From Ficedula albicollis (lineage: Eukaryota; Chordata; Aves; Passeriformes; Muscicapidae): 64,000 nucleotides of DNA. A program made the position numbers and the translations under genes. How positions within the stretch are numbered: the first letter of the stretch is position 1; each line of letters opens with the position of its first letter. Of this stretch, positions 13,201-26,777 are shown one piece after another. The stretch lies in assembly GCF_000247815.1 (NCBI RefSeq), contig NC_021678.1, positions 496,001 to 560,000 on the forward strand. The letters run 5' to 3'. The notes under the pieces are model-generated. The model was not told the origin of the DNA. It made no database searches and worked only from the letters and a program-made list of their open reading frames with translations.

Positions 13201-14394
13201 TTGCTGATGTTGAAGCTCCCCCTTTCTCTGGGTGGGCAGGAAGGGAGGTAATTATTTAAAGATTAACCCATTGTTAGTGGTTGTGTTGATATTAAACCTA
13301 CAAGACACTGCAAACAGTGTTTTAGTGTTACAGGAAGGAGACCAGTGGTGGTTTTTTCTATTCATACAGCTGCCAACTTCACACCCCTAGTGGAAACTGC
13401 TTTAATTAATTGGTATTTCCTTCCTTATTCGATGGGACATGAAGCAGAATAGCTCCCATGACATAAATATATGGTTAGAGGACTTTATAAATGCTCTTTT
13501 TGTACCATACCTATTCAGACCTTCTGGGAATCTTGTTGAAAATAGTTTATGGTTTGGAATTTTGCTTTAAAATGGCAGTGACAGGAATAATTTTTATGAA
13601 CGTCTCTACTAATAGCTGGAGCCATGGAAGGTTGGAAGTTGCACCTGAATTTCTGTAATTTGACCCACGGTTTTTATTTTCCATGTTATTTTCATTTTGA
13701 TCGTTTTTTTCATAGTATTAATCCTTTTATCTAATTAAATTAATTTTTAATTCAGACAACATTGAGGCTAACTTATTGGTGTATTAATTTGGCCATTATT
13801 TGATTCGGATACTGAATTTTTTTATTAAGACTTTAAGAACCTCCAGTATAATTGCCATTTACTGACATTGCTTCCACGTGCATTGCCTAGGAATATTGCA
13901 GGCACCAGTCTTCTAATCTGTGAGACAATCCATTCTCCAGTAGAATTGCTCCTTTCTAACCCACTTATATTTTTTGTTACCACTGAAATTTGAGGCAGTG
14001 GACTCCAACATTCCATGCTGAAAAAGAATCCTTCATTTTGTTTATTTTGGACCTGTCACTTGGCAGGGTTACAGAAAAAAAATTTTCTAAATATTGTATC
14101 ATGCTATAATAAATGCAAGTACAGCTTTTTAAATAGAGATACCCAAAGTTAGATATCTAATTTAATCTTGAAAACAACTGAAATTTCTTTCAGAAGTGCC
14201 TACATTAATGTTACAAACTAGTGGGTCAAGAGTTTATTTCTGCTTCTAAAATTACATGTAGCAAAATAAATGTAATTTGAGTTTTATTAAGTGGAAAATT
14301 CATTTTCACTCTCTTCCTTACCCAAAAGAAGTTTTATTTCTGAAGTTTGTTATGCCCATTTCCTATGCATTAATCTTGATGGGAAAAAATACAA
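10257..14394. other. Unannotated intergenic DNA
   Basis: No gene is recognised. An A-rich run at about 11400-11424 (A15 CAACAAAAAAAA) is simple sequence. The 13.2-14.4 kb part is strikingly AT-rich, with many TAATTA and TTAATT cores, the look of homeodomain-site-rich noncoding DNA. I have no comparative evidence for function. Confidence 0.45.
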
Positions 14395-14424
14395 ATGAAG
14401 CATTTAATTTAAATGATGCTTCAT
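14395..14424. repeat. Small inverted repeat in AT-rich DNA
   Basis: A 9-nt arm ATGAAGCAT (14395-14403) is followed after 12 nt by its exact reverse complement ATGCTTCAT (14416-14424), with the AT-only spacer TTAATTTAAATG. It lies in a TTAATT-rich stretch that also contains ATTATGCAATGCAT about 70 bp downstream. A short hairpin or dyad binding site is possible, and chance is also plausible. Confidence 0.5.
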
Positions 14425-16851
14425 CTTCTAATGGTATTTCTGCCAATTTTCAATAGTTAATGCCAGTGTTAATGAAACTTGATTTCTGAGCAATTATGCA
14501 ATGCATTTCATACTGGCAAAATGATTAATTAGGACCCTTTGTTGGGAAGCCAGAGCAGCAGCTAGCAGTATGTCTGTGTGTGGGGGTGAAAATTCGGGTG
14601 AAATTCTGTAGCTGTACTGAACTCTCAGGCTGGACAGGAAATGGCAGAACCATACAAGTATTTAAACAGAGGTGGCTGCAGGTGAGCTGGCTGTTGCAGC
14701 TGAAAGATGAGCGTGGCACAGAGCCCTTCTCCAGAGCTGCACCCCTCGCTGCCAGTGCTGTTTGGGACCTGCCTCTCAGCCCAGCTGCTCCTCTCAGCAC
14801 AGGCTGGAATGTGAGGCTGGCAATCTGCTCGGGGTCAGCACTTGAGTCTTTGTCCCTTCTTGTCCCAGACAGCATTCCATGTTCCATTTCACCTCTTCAG
14901 TCCAGTCTTCCTTTGGCAGTGCTGCTTCCCTAATGAATGAGGAGAAATGGAGTTCTTTTCCTGAATGGTGTCACTGGTGCTCATCCTCTGTGACTCACGT
15001 TGCTGTTTAGGTCTCTAATCAATGGCCCAGAAGTCAGTCAGTCAGTCAGTCTGTCTGTCTTCTTTCTAGTGCCTGATGCTTTCCCCGCAGTTCCTTTAGA
15101 CTCTTCTCCCTGCAGTGCCTTTGTGTGTTCTGCCTTCCCTGGCAGCTGCCCAGCCGTTCCCTGCAGAGCCTCCCCACGGGGCTGTGCAGTCCAGCTCCTG
15201 GACAGGGCTGTGCCCGGGCCTTTTGTTGGTTTCTTCCTAAAGCTCCCTTTGTGAGGACTCGATGTACAGGCTGCTCTTGGGGGGTTACGAGTCATGGTTT
15301 TCGCCTCATGCTTTGATTTCTATTTTTAATTCCTGATTTGAGGTGCATTGAATGTGCTGTGTTTAGTGGGTGGTGCTTCCACAATCCATTGAACTCTGAA
15401 AATGCACGTGTAATTATGTGAATTATTTCTGGCTTTCTGCAAATACATTTCTGCTTTGCTCTGTGCTACCAATTATTTAATATACCATGGAATCTTGTAG
15501 GAAAACCTGATGCAAGCATTCTGTGACTTCATTGCTGATGTATTCATTCTGAGATATATTAATCTGTTCTACAGGCACTACAAGCTTTGCAAAGTAATTT
15601 GGCTTTTAGATTTCTTTAGGTTTAAACATTTTAAAAGGAGGTTTTCCCAGGTGAGCTGATCTGAATATACAGTAAAGGGCTGTGATTTCTGTGCTGCTTT
15701 ACTGCCTTAGAAAAAATTTCAGTTACGCTTACAGTTATGAAATTTTGTTCTTAACTACAGACTGCAGTAAAAAACCAGCAACATCTTGAATATCTGCTTT
15801 CATTTCTAAAGAATACAGTCTGTCTCAGTTTGATGTAGCTGTGTAGCTGGCCATTCCAATTTGTAATTCCATGAGGTCATGGTAGGAGATCAGAAGTGCT
15901 GAAGTATTCCACTGAGTACTGGGGGGAAATGCCTCTGCTAAACTTGCTTTATGAAGGAAATAAGGAGTGGATATGTAAGGAGCTGTAGTCATGGATGTAT
16001 GTAACCAGAAGCAAATTAATTCCATTTCCTTTCTTAAATAAGATCTCAGGAAAAGATTAAGGTTGAAATTTCTTATTTGACCTGCTGAGTTTCTTTAAAT
16101 TAAATTTAAAGGGTAATGGATCAGGAAGATATAAAAAAAATCCTGTTTTCTCTGGGGTGTTTCTGGAGAGATGCTGATGAGTGAGGAGTCACCTCAGCAG
16201 ACAACTCAGGCACTGGTCCACGTGGGACATGCAAGGCTGGATTACGGTTAGGGACACTTGGGGGTTACATCTTCTCTTCTGCTGTCTGCAGGCACCTGAA
16301 ATCTGCAGATCACCTCTGATTCTGCCAAACTCTGCCTGTGCTGCTATTTCCCTATCCAGTCTTTATTCAATAACTAACATAAAAATACTGGCTGTAGGAC
16401 ATGGGTTTTAGTAGAGGGTGGTTACAGGCTGGCTGCAGTTAGGTAGTTCTAGAGTAGTACTTCTTTTTTCCTATGCAAATCTCCCAAGTATAGTGCATTT
16501 GCAGGCCTTGTAAAAGTCACTGTTATAATCCATGTAAGCTATGCTTTCACTGTCTGAGCCTCCCATCTAATGTGCTGATCTGTGGAAGCTGCTCCCCTTC
16601 CCACAGTAAAATGTGTATATTTACAGGCTCCCAGAGGAAAAGGCTGTAAATAGGAGCGCAGCCCTTGGACACAAAGATTAAAAGCCGTGCCCTGTCATGG
16701 TGTTTAGTTGGTTTGTTTGTTTGAACTCACTGTGGGACAGCTTTGAGAAAGCACAGTGTTTGTCAGGGCAGGTCAGAGGAGAGCTGTGTCCTGTGCCAGT
16801 CTTTGGGCTGGGAGGTTTGGAGGCTGTGCAAGCCCCTGCTACTACACACCC
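14425..16851. other. Unannotated DNA with an (AGTC)/(TGTC) microsatellite
   Basis: The only clear structure is a tetranucleotide run at about 15032-15060, AGTCAGTCAGTCAGTC passing into TGTCTGTC. The GC-richer patch at 14680-15250 has open frames on both strands but no recognisable protein and no good splice framing. Confidence 0.45.
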
Positions 16852-17116
16852 ATGGACAGGCCCTGGCTGGAAGCTGGAAACCAGGTAAAATCAGTCTGCA
16901 GTGTTTCATACCCATCTTCTCTATGGACAGGCCCTGGCTGGAAGCTGGAAACCAGGTAAAATCAGTCTGCAGTGCTTCATACCCATCTTCTCTAGCTCAC
17001 ACTGAGATAAAGAGAACACTTTGTGTTTTTTTAGGCTGGCATGAACAGAATTTGAGCTCACACTGAGATAAAGAGAACACTTTGTGGTTTTTAGACTGGC
17101 ATGAACAGAATTTAGT
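16852..17116. repeat. Two adjacent direct duplications (71 and 61 bp)
   Basis: ATGGACAGGCCCTGGCTGGA at 16852 recurs at 16923 (period 71). Immediately after this, AGCTCACACTGAGATAAAGA at 16994 recurs at 17055 (period 61). In each pair the copies differ by one to a few bases or a short T-run length change. The first pair repeats the donor-like string ACCAGGTAAAA. Confidence 0.94.
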
Positions 17117-20084
17117 AGTGTTGGTTCCTATACTTGCTTAGATTAATGAGAAATCTAATGTAAACCAACAAAGTTCTGTGCTCATAAAGACAGTTTGGAG
17201 TTACTTGTCTTGCACTTTTGGTGTCTGAAAATGCAAGAAAAAGTATCTTTTTTTCATAATAATTCAAAACATCACAATTGTCTGTGTTTCTTTAATCATA
17301 GGTTCAACACACAAATTGCCTTATTAAGTATTTCTTATAGTCAGTCTTAAACTTCTGAGAGAGTTCTCATCTGCAAGTACTGTATCAATGCAGGACAGAA
17401 TAAATGAACACATACATATTTCTGAAAAAAAAGTAAGTCTTTCTGTAGAGTTAGAAATCTGCCTTCAGTACTTTCTCCACCTTCTCTTGTATGTGGCACC
17501 CAAATTCAGCTTGTTAAGGAGTGCTGGCATATGAGAGCTTTCCTTTCCAAGAGTCTGTTTCAGTGTTTCCCTCCATAGACAAGACTGGTATTATCTGGCC
17601 TTCTGAACCAGCAATTCTGTTTTCTGAAGCAGAAAATTAAGTTTTCTCTTTTTCACTGTGAAGAAGCCAGTGTGTGTCTCATATTCACACTAGACTGTCC
17701 TGACATAGAGCAGCAGCAAATGTGGGAATAGTGTGTCCAAGCACCCAGGGCAGCAGAACACAATTTTCTAGCAGAATTTCTCTCAGATGCAGGTTCTGAT
17801 TCTTACTCATACTGAGATACCTTTCAATTGCTCTGGGAGTGCCAGGAGCTGTCCCGAGGTGGAAGGGGCAATTTAAACTCTGTGCAACCCAGAACACCTG
17901 GCCCCCTGCACTGCAGTCCCCACTCATCCTCAGAGCCCTGACCATGGGTTTTTGGGTCCTGCTGCTCTGGATCCTCAGCTGAACATCTCATCTCAGTCTA
18001 GTGTTAGTGCTGCTCCAGGTGCTGAACCCCTGTGGGCAGATCAGGAGCTTTTATTGCCACAGGGTAAAACACTGGCTCAGTGCAGTGACCTTTGGGTGGA
18101 GCAGCCTTTCCTGGGGGACTTCCTAGAGCCTGCCCAGGAATGGAGCCTGCTTCTCCTGCTCAATGTTACTCGGCTTCTCCTTCTTTGAGGTTGGGATGAG
18201 TAGAGAACAGTGCCTTGGGGCTGGGATAAGGGCTGCCAGGTGCAGTGTGTGCCCCAAGAATGACTCGGGTTAGCTGTGACATTTACTCCAATGCGCTGCG
18301 TCACAGCCCATGGCCTTCCTTGTGTCTTGGCTAAAGGAAATAAAAGTAACTAACTGGACTGTTGATTGTATGGAATCTTGCCCAAATATGATATTTACTT
18401 GTTAAATACTGAAGAAATTTCAATCTCTTTCTAAACACCAAGTACTTTGACCTCTTCCCATGTCCCTCTGCTCTCTCTTCCCCTCTCCAAACCAGGCCAG
18501 TTTACTGTTTTTATTGCAGTCTGTTCTCCTGTCTTGCTCAGAACTTACTGTTAGCTGTGAGAGCACTTCCCTTTTCTCCAGCCATCAGTGAATCACCAGT
18601 GTGCAGCCCTGACACGTGAAGCTTGTGTTGCCTTAGGGGTTTCATCTGAGGGTTTTGGTTTTATGCTGCTGTTCTTTAAGTTCTCTGGCTTTCTTCTCTT
18701 CAGTTGTGTGCCTGTGAAACAGGGTTTGGAATAAACTTCGTTATGGGGAGAGTTGAAAAAATGAGCATGGTGCTGATGAAATTTCCTGGAGCTTAGTTAC
18801 AGTAGGGAACTGTTAAGTCATCCCAGCAATGGTGGGGTGAATGCAAACTCTCACAAGGAACTGTGGAGAGCAAGACAGCTTCCTATATAGCAGGGAAAAT
18901 GAAACTTGCCTTTTAAGGCATATGGAGTAAAATAAAACTGGCTGCAGTGGCAAAATCAGTTTTGCCTTAGCTTTTACATCAACTTTGAATGGCTTTACAG
19001 AAGTGAATTACATACATTCTTTTAATTGCATCACTTGTGTTCCTTTATAAAACGTCTCAGGCCAAGTGACTTTCCCGTGATCATACATTAAAGCTGAGAG
19101 AAGAGTCTTAAATTGTAGCTCATACTCTGGACAACAAACAAGTTTCAGTGCAAAATTTTGGTACAAAACAAAAGATTGTTAAAACGTGTGCATATTAAAA
19201 CCCACAGTCATACCACATTTTAACCATTGAATGTACCATAGATGTGGTTATTCTGTGTATTCTTTGTGCAATGAACATGGCAATAAGTGGATGTGGCCAG
19301 AACTTATGGGCACAGACTCACTAGCTCCATTCATGTCCAGTCTCCCTCCTCCAACAGTATGAAACACAATAGGGTGAATAAAAGTGGTGGTTTTGCTACT
19401 GTACTGCAATGTTAGTACAAAAATCAATTTCTTTTGCTTTGGAGATGCCAGGTGCCTTCTGAATGTGGTATTTAGTGATCCTGCAGAGATAGTGAAAAAA
19501 GTGAAAGGGATGTCAAGAGAAAATCCATCTGTAGAGAGAAAATCAATGTTTTTAATTCATTTCAATTTCTCATTTTACAAACTTCATTACATCCAATTCT
19601 ATTATAAAAATCCACTCTCTCAATATAGGAAATAATTGGAAGAAGAAAGCTCAACTGGATTAGATAATTAATTTATCTAAGTCTTAAAATGTTTCTGGGT
19701 TTTTTCAATCAGATATAACAAAATTACAGAAGCTCATATTATCAATCCAGATACAGTCTCATGCACAAAAGATTTATCCAAATAAGTAATTCTGGTCTGT
19801 ACTTGTTATAAATTCATGCTGAATCAATTCATCACCCCACAGCACAGGGATTTCCATGTTAGCAGGAGTTGGTAGGGATGATGTGCTGCCAGGCTGGCTG
19901 CTCCTGAGCAGCTCCCCTGCTGGAGTAATGCAGGCACTGGGCAGCAGGGCATGGCCCAGCAGCACACCAGGGGAGATGGTAAATTTGGGATTGAGTGAGT
20001 GAACACTGGCTCAGTGCATTTAATACCAGTCCTTGTCAGGGCACTTGTGCTGCTCTCCTGCACTGGAATGGGTGTGTGCGCTGG
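17117..20084. other. Unannotated intergenic DNA
   Basis: No exon, RNA gene or recognisable transposon is seen. Open frames are short and scattered on both strands. Confidence 0.45.
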
Positions 20085-20350
20085 GGAGGGCTGGGACAGA
20101 GCCTGGGACAGATCCTGGGGCAGATCCTGGGGCAGATCCTGGGAGTGCGCTGGGGAGGGCTGGGACAGAGCCTGGGGCAGATCCTGGGACAGAGCCTGGG
20201 CTGCTGCTGGGGCAGAGCCTGGGGCAGATCCTGGGCTGCTGCTGCTGCTGCTGGGGCAGAGCCTGGCTGCTGCTGCTGGGGCAGAGCCTGGGCTGCTCCT
20301 GGGTGGCTGCTGCTGCTGGGGCAGAGCCTGGGACAGAGCCTGGGCTGCTC
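20085..20350. repeat. GC-rich CTG/GGGCAGAGCCTGG minisatellite
   Basis: A variable array alternates modules of the type GGGACAGAGCCTGG, GGGCAGATCCTGG and GGCTGCTGCTGCTG, with units of roughly 13-17 bp and interspersed CTG triplets. The regular spacing opens several frames on both strands, giving Gln/Ser/Pro-rich or Leu/Gly-rich products. Because all frames are open together, this reflects the repeat and not selection for a protein. Confidence 0.9.
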
Positions 20351-22639
20351 CTGGGCACAGTGGGCTCCTGGCACAGCCAGCCTGGGCTCTCTGAGCCCCT
20401 TCCCTGCAGGGCACATCCCGGGCATTGCCTGCTCCCTGCTGCCATTGCCATGGGGAGCAGCAGGCACTGCTTCCTGCAGCTTCCCTGGAGGGCTGTGTCC
20501 CTGTTACCTCCTTACCTACCACCTGAGAGAGGAATAAACGGCTCCCTCCGAGGTCAGGAATTAAAATGCAGGTACAAACCTGATGGTGGCTGTGCTTCTG
20601 GAGAGAGCTGAGCTCGGAGATCACAGTACTGGAAGCAGAGAACTGTGTCTGCAAAACTCAGAGACAGTGTAAGCAGTGACAGAGAGGTGGCTGAGGTCTT
20701 TAAAACACTTCTGATAGTTCTCAAGAGAGAGCTGGTTTCCTTGAGGCCCCTGAAAAAGAGATTGCAGGAGTCCAGGGAATGATTCCGGGTTTTAAAGGTG
20801 AAATCTTGTTTTCTAATCTCTGTCTAAAATCTTGTTTTCTTTTATGACACATGCTTTGCCATCTGTTCTCAAGCACACAAGTTGCTTTAATTCTTTAGTG
20901 TTTTGCTACTAATCCCTGTTTTACCCTCCCTTTAGGTATCAGAATCTTTAGGCATGACAGTGGGCAATTAACACAGCTTGCCAAAACAGCTTGGCACTTG
21001 AGTAGAAAAGGTTGGAGTCCTACTGCCAGGGAGGTGGTGTGGGAATGGTGACAATTAGGCTCAAGCTGGTCAGTGGATCTTTTACTCATTTAAGGAGAGC
21101 TAACTACAAGGGAAAATCTGTCTACAAAGGAAAAAGAGAGATGTTGAAGAAATATGGGAGTTTATCTCCCTGTCCCTCAGGTCAGAGAAGCAGGAGGGCA
21201 TGAGCAGGCTGGGATCAAGCTGATTTCCCAGGCCAAAGAAAAACCTTTCACTCTAGAGGCAAGGACGGAATTTGAGTACATGTTGGACATGTATAAGTAA
21301 TAGCAACGTTAAAAGCATTGCAAAGTGATCTGAGTGCTGTTCCAGCTCACCTGCTTCCAGCAGGGCGCCCATGAGGGTGTTTGTTATCCAGGGCACAGGG
21401 ATGTGTCAGTCCTAGATGTGGAGCAGGGCAGGAGGACACTGGCACCTTGAAGCTTTGCTCCATTACACACCCAGCTCCAGGGAATTGTAACACAGTGTGG
21501 CTGTGTCACTGGATTTCCAGACTGAAGCCATTATCTGGGAATATCCAGTGCAGGCAGTGTCTTGCATACAAGCTAAAAAAGCAAAAGAGAATAGAGAAGG
21601 CCTGGGACAAGAGGAGTGAGCACAGAAGAGTTTGGCAGGTTTGAGACTTGAATTTCATTCCAGTGACAGGGTTGTCTACACTCAGTTTATTTTTAGCCAA
21701 GATTATGGGTTAAATTCACAGTAAGTGCTTCAGATGGAATCTCTGGGATGGATACAGTCACTGAAACATTAGTACATTTGTATATGCTGAATTCATTCCA
21801 GAGAACAAGAGGTTCTTCCAGGGGGGAAATGGGGAAGAGTAGTTGAAGGACAGGATGCTGGGGGAAGTGAAGCATCTTAGTCATTCTTGTTAACATAACA
21901 ACTGCTTGTCTTGAAATTATATTGGCTGGTGTAATGCTTGCAGCTAGACAAAAATTATTTCAGTGATAATAGAGCTCATCCTAAGCCAAAAAGTTGTCTC
22001 ATTTCCCTTTCTTTTTATAGTGTAATAAGTATGAATATCCTATTCAAACTCTTCAAAGGTTTGCAGACATAATTATTCTGTGCTTATTTTTAATTGCTGG
22101 GGGCTTAAGTTCCACTTTGCTTTTTGACTGATGAGATGTAGCTGCTATACTTTTGCCATAAGATGCAGCCATTTTTTCCCTGTCAGATTAATTCAAAAGC
22201 AGAAAATTGAGGCTGAGTATATGAGATGCTGCATCTTTATAAGGTAAAACATTCATGTGCTTCTGTGTACTTGCTATGAATTCTAACAACTTCAGTTTAT
22301 TGGTAACTAGATGTTACAGAATCATATAAATGCATTTAGTATATCTGTATATTTAATTACATTAAAATAATTGCATCATATTTTATGATGTGTTATAATA
22401 GTCATTACTAATATGTGTTGTGATAGATCTAAAATACATTTCAGGTAAATGATGTAATTGTATAAATAGGTAAATAAGAGAGGGGTTTTTTTCTGCCAGC
22501 CAAGGGCAAAGAAGCCCAGGCACATTAAGGGCAGATGTTTGCAGTGTGAGCCTGAGGCTGCCTCTCTGTGTTTTCTGCTTCTGTGGCACCTGTACAACCC
22601 ATACAGACTCTCAGAGTGCTGGGGGGCTGGACTGGACCC
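20351..22639. other. Unannotated intergenic DNA
   Basis: Nothing is recognised beyond short chance open frames. The part around 22080-22480 is AT-rich. Confidence 0.45.
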
Positions 22640-22885
22640 TGAAGACCAACACTTGCCACTCTCCCAGGTTGCTCCAAGCCCCATCCAGCCTGGCCTTGGA
22701 CACTTCCAAAGCTCCAGGGGCATCACAGCCTCCCTTGCCACTCTCCCAGGTTGCTCCAAGCCCCATCCAGCCTGGCCTTGGACACTTCCAAAGCTCCAGG
22801 GGCATCAGCCTCCCTGGGCATCCTGTGCCAGGGCCTGCCCACCCTCACAGTAAAGGATTCCTTCCCCACATCAACCTACGTTTCC
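22640..22885 (-). mobile_element. CR1 LINE fragment (antisense) with internal duplication
   Basis: The plus strand reads CACTCTCCCAGGTTGCTCCA, then AGCCCCATCCAGCCTGGCCT, then a CTGTGCCAGGGCCT / CCACCCTCACAGTAAAG block and TTCCTTCCCCACATC. This is the well-known antisense reading of the 3' region of avian CR1 LINEs, so the element is on the minus strand. An 82-bp piece beginning CTTGCCACTCTCCCAGG at 22652 is repeated at 22734, which is not part of a normal CR1. The element is a short 5'-truncated relic. It supports a sauropsid, probably bird, origin. Confidence 0.85.
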
Positions 22886-24020
22886 CCGCATGGGATTTGT
22901 ACCCAACGTATGAAGTAGCAAAGCTCTAATCCTCTTTTCTGCCCTCAACCTGCTCCTAAGTGCAGATGAGCTAAACAGAAATTTTGCAGTGTGCACCCAG
23001 ATGTTCTCTTAGAGAAACTGATGCAAACCTTCCTGACAGCAAGTTGCACTGGTGGTTTATTTGCTTCTTTTCATCTGAGGTTCTGAGGACCAGGCACCCA
23101 GCAAGCTGCAAAGCCCCAGCCCTCAGTGGTGCCTGAGAGGACTAGTCTGGGTTTGCAGAGGAGTGGAAGGCAGGATAGAGCCTTTAGAGCCTTTTGCTGT
23201 TTTTTCCTCCATGGAAGGAGCAAGGGGTGGGGTGTTGGCAGCTGCTCGAGTCATGTGCTGCCTTCTATGAAGGCAACAGAACTGCAGCAGAAAAGACATC
23301 AGCTCTAAAGTGACCAGGCTGGTAAAAGATTGGAGAGGAAACATCATCCTGCTCAGGGCATCTCTGTGCTCTCCAGCCTGTTTAGCACGGTCATTTTCAC
23401 CCTCAGGAAGCAGAATGTGAATATTTCCTATCCTGTAAAAAGCTCCTTAAAACATAAGACTGTTAGATCCACCTCTTGCGGTGCAAGCTTTCATCTTAAT
23501 TACTGCTTTTAGGCTGGAGCCAAAAATTAGTTCCTCAGCTTCCAGTTCCTTGGACCACAGCAGCACATTGCTCCTGTTGATGAGAGACATCAGGGGCGTT
23601 AGAGTATTTTCATGGTTTGTTTGCCATTTCTGCTTTGGATTTATTTTGTTTCTCTTAGTGCCAAGAAAGTTTCCAGTGAGTTGTGGTTTGTTATTTGAAA
23701 GGTGGTATTTTTCAGTGCAGCACCACTTCCAGCACACAACACAAAATCCACAGCTTGTTAATTAACACTGCCAGTGCATTTTCATCCCTTGAAGAAGCAG
23801 TTGTGCAAAAACCAAGCCCACTGATCACCTTGGGGAGAGAGAGTGAAGGCAGTTCTAATGATCTCCCGGGGAAAACAAAGTGTGTAGCATCATCAGCTTG
23901 ATCTCTAACGATTATTTAATTACTCTACTCATATGCTAAATTGCCTCTATGGACAGAATCAGAGGAGTGCTTTGTTCAGTTGTGTCTCTGTTCCAGCCCC
24001 AGGGGCATTAGAGGTTCCAG
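22886..24020. other. Unannotated intergenic DNA
   Basis: No exon or repeat family is recognised. A short minus-strand open frame over 23447-23737 and its plus-strand shadow are of chance length. Confidence 0.45.
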
Positions 24021-25432
<1,412 letters not shown>

Positions 25433-26599
25433 CCCTCCCTGCCCCTTCCAGCACAGGGCATTTGTTCTGTTCTCACTTTCAATCCAGCCTGAGGCAACGG
25501 GTTTATTTATCTCATTTCCTGAGCCTCATATGCTGCATGTCCCCCAAGTTCAACCAGGAGCAACACACAAGGGATTAGTAATATCTGGAAGCAAAAACAG
25601 GTTTTACACAGAATTTTATTATCTACTACTGATAAAGACTTAATTTTTATTTTTCATCAAAAAGAAAACTTCTAAAGCCTCATGGAAGAGCTTGCTATAT
25701 AAATATACTTTTTTCAGATGCTTCAGTTGCGGACTCACAGAAAATAAAGAACACAAGCCTTTCAAAAAGCCCTGCAGGACTCTGGAAACACCCTACCGGG
25801 CTTGATGTTGTGTTCTTTAGTGGAGATGCAGCTGTAGAGCTGCCCTAGTGGTACCAGGCTATATTAGGAGAAAAAGTACACAGGCTGTTTATGAAAAAAA
25901 TACAAAAATTCAACTGCTGTGGGATTCATGGAAATGATACTGACCTGTCCTTTCAAACTAATGGGCTTCAGCAATGGGATTCTCACTTTTCCGTGCTCTA
26001 GTGACAATTTTTAATACCAAATTGCCTTCAATCATCCCTCTCACTTTGCTCTGTAATGTGGTCACGGGAGAGGCCAAGGCAGGCCAATGGAGCAATGGGA
26101 GCTGCTGAGGTGAGGAAGCTGCAGCTCTGCCAGGCTGGGGGCACCGTGAGGGGCACACACAAACTGGGGAGAGGCTCTGCCCTGCAGGGACTGAGGAGAC
26201 TGCAGGGGGAACGAGGAGCTGCTTGGAATACACTTGCTGAGCAGTTCATCCTGCTCAGGATTGTCCCTGGGGGCAGGGAGTGGTGGCTCCCTGCTCCCCA
26301 GAGTGGCTGCTGTGGGCAATGAGCTGGGCTCTTTACAGCTCCAGGACTGCTACCCTCTGCCACCTTAGCCAGGAATCAGCTTTTCACTGGGAGTTCAATT
26401 TGGCCCAAGATAAATTTAGTCTAGATTTAATTACTGCTCCTCTGGCTCTTCTCAGCAATCTGCGGTGGATTTTAAATTCCTTGTTCATTCAGAGGGTGGT
26501 TTTTGTGTAATAAATTGCTTTGTTGAGGTCAAAGTGACGCTGAGCATGGCCAGGGTCATGGCAGAGGCTGGGAGTGCAGGGGGAGCAGGAAATGAAGCA
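25433..26599. other. Unannotated intergenic DNA
   Basis: No exon is recognised. The GC-richer part at 26060-26340 is open on both strands but shows no family-like sequence. Confidence 0.45.
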
Positions 26600-26777
26600 C
26601 AGGGTGCTGTAGTGACACTGGGGCTGGAAAACCTCTCCCCTGGAGCAGCTCATGGAGCTTCAGACACAGGGAAAATCCCTCATCACCGCAGGGTGCTGTA
26701 GTGACACTGGGGCTGGAAAATCTCTCCCCGGAGCAGCTCATGGAGCTTCAGACTCAGGGAAAATCCCTCAGCACCAA
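26600..26777. repeat. 89-bp direct duplication
   Basis: The segment CAGGGTGCTGTAGTGACACT at 26600 recurs at 26689, giving two adjacent copies with an 89-bp period. They differ at a few positions, for example AAAACCTCTCCCCTGG versus AAAATCTCTCCCCGG and CAGACACAGG versus CAGACTCAGG. Confidence 0.94.

Noticed and set aside
19824..20654. A 276-codon minus-strand frame rich in Gln, Ser and Pro
   Set aside because: It overlies the CTG/CAGAGCCTGG minisatellite, where several frames on both strands are open together.
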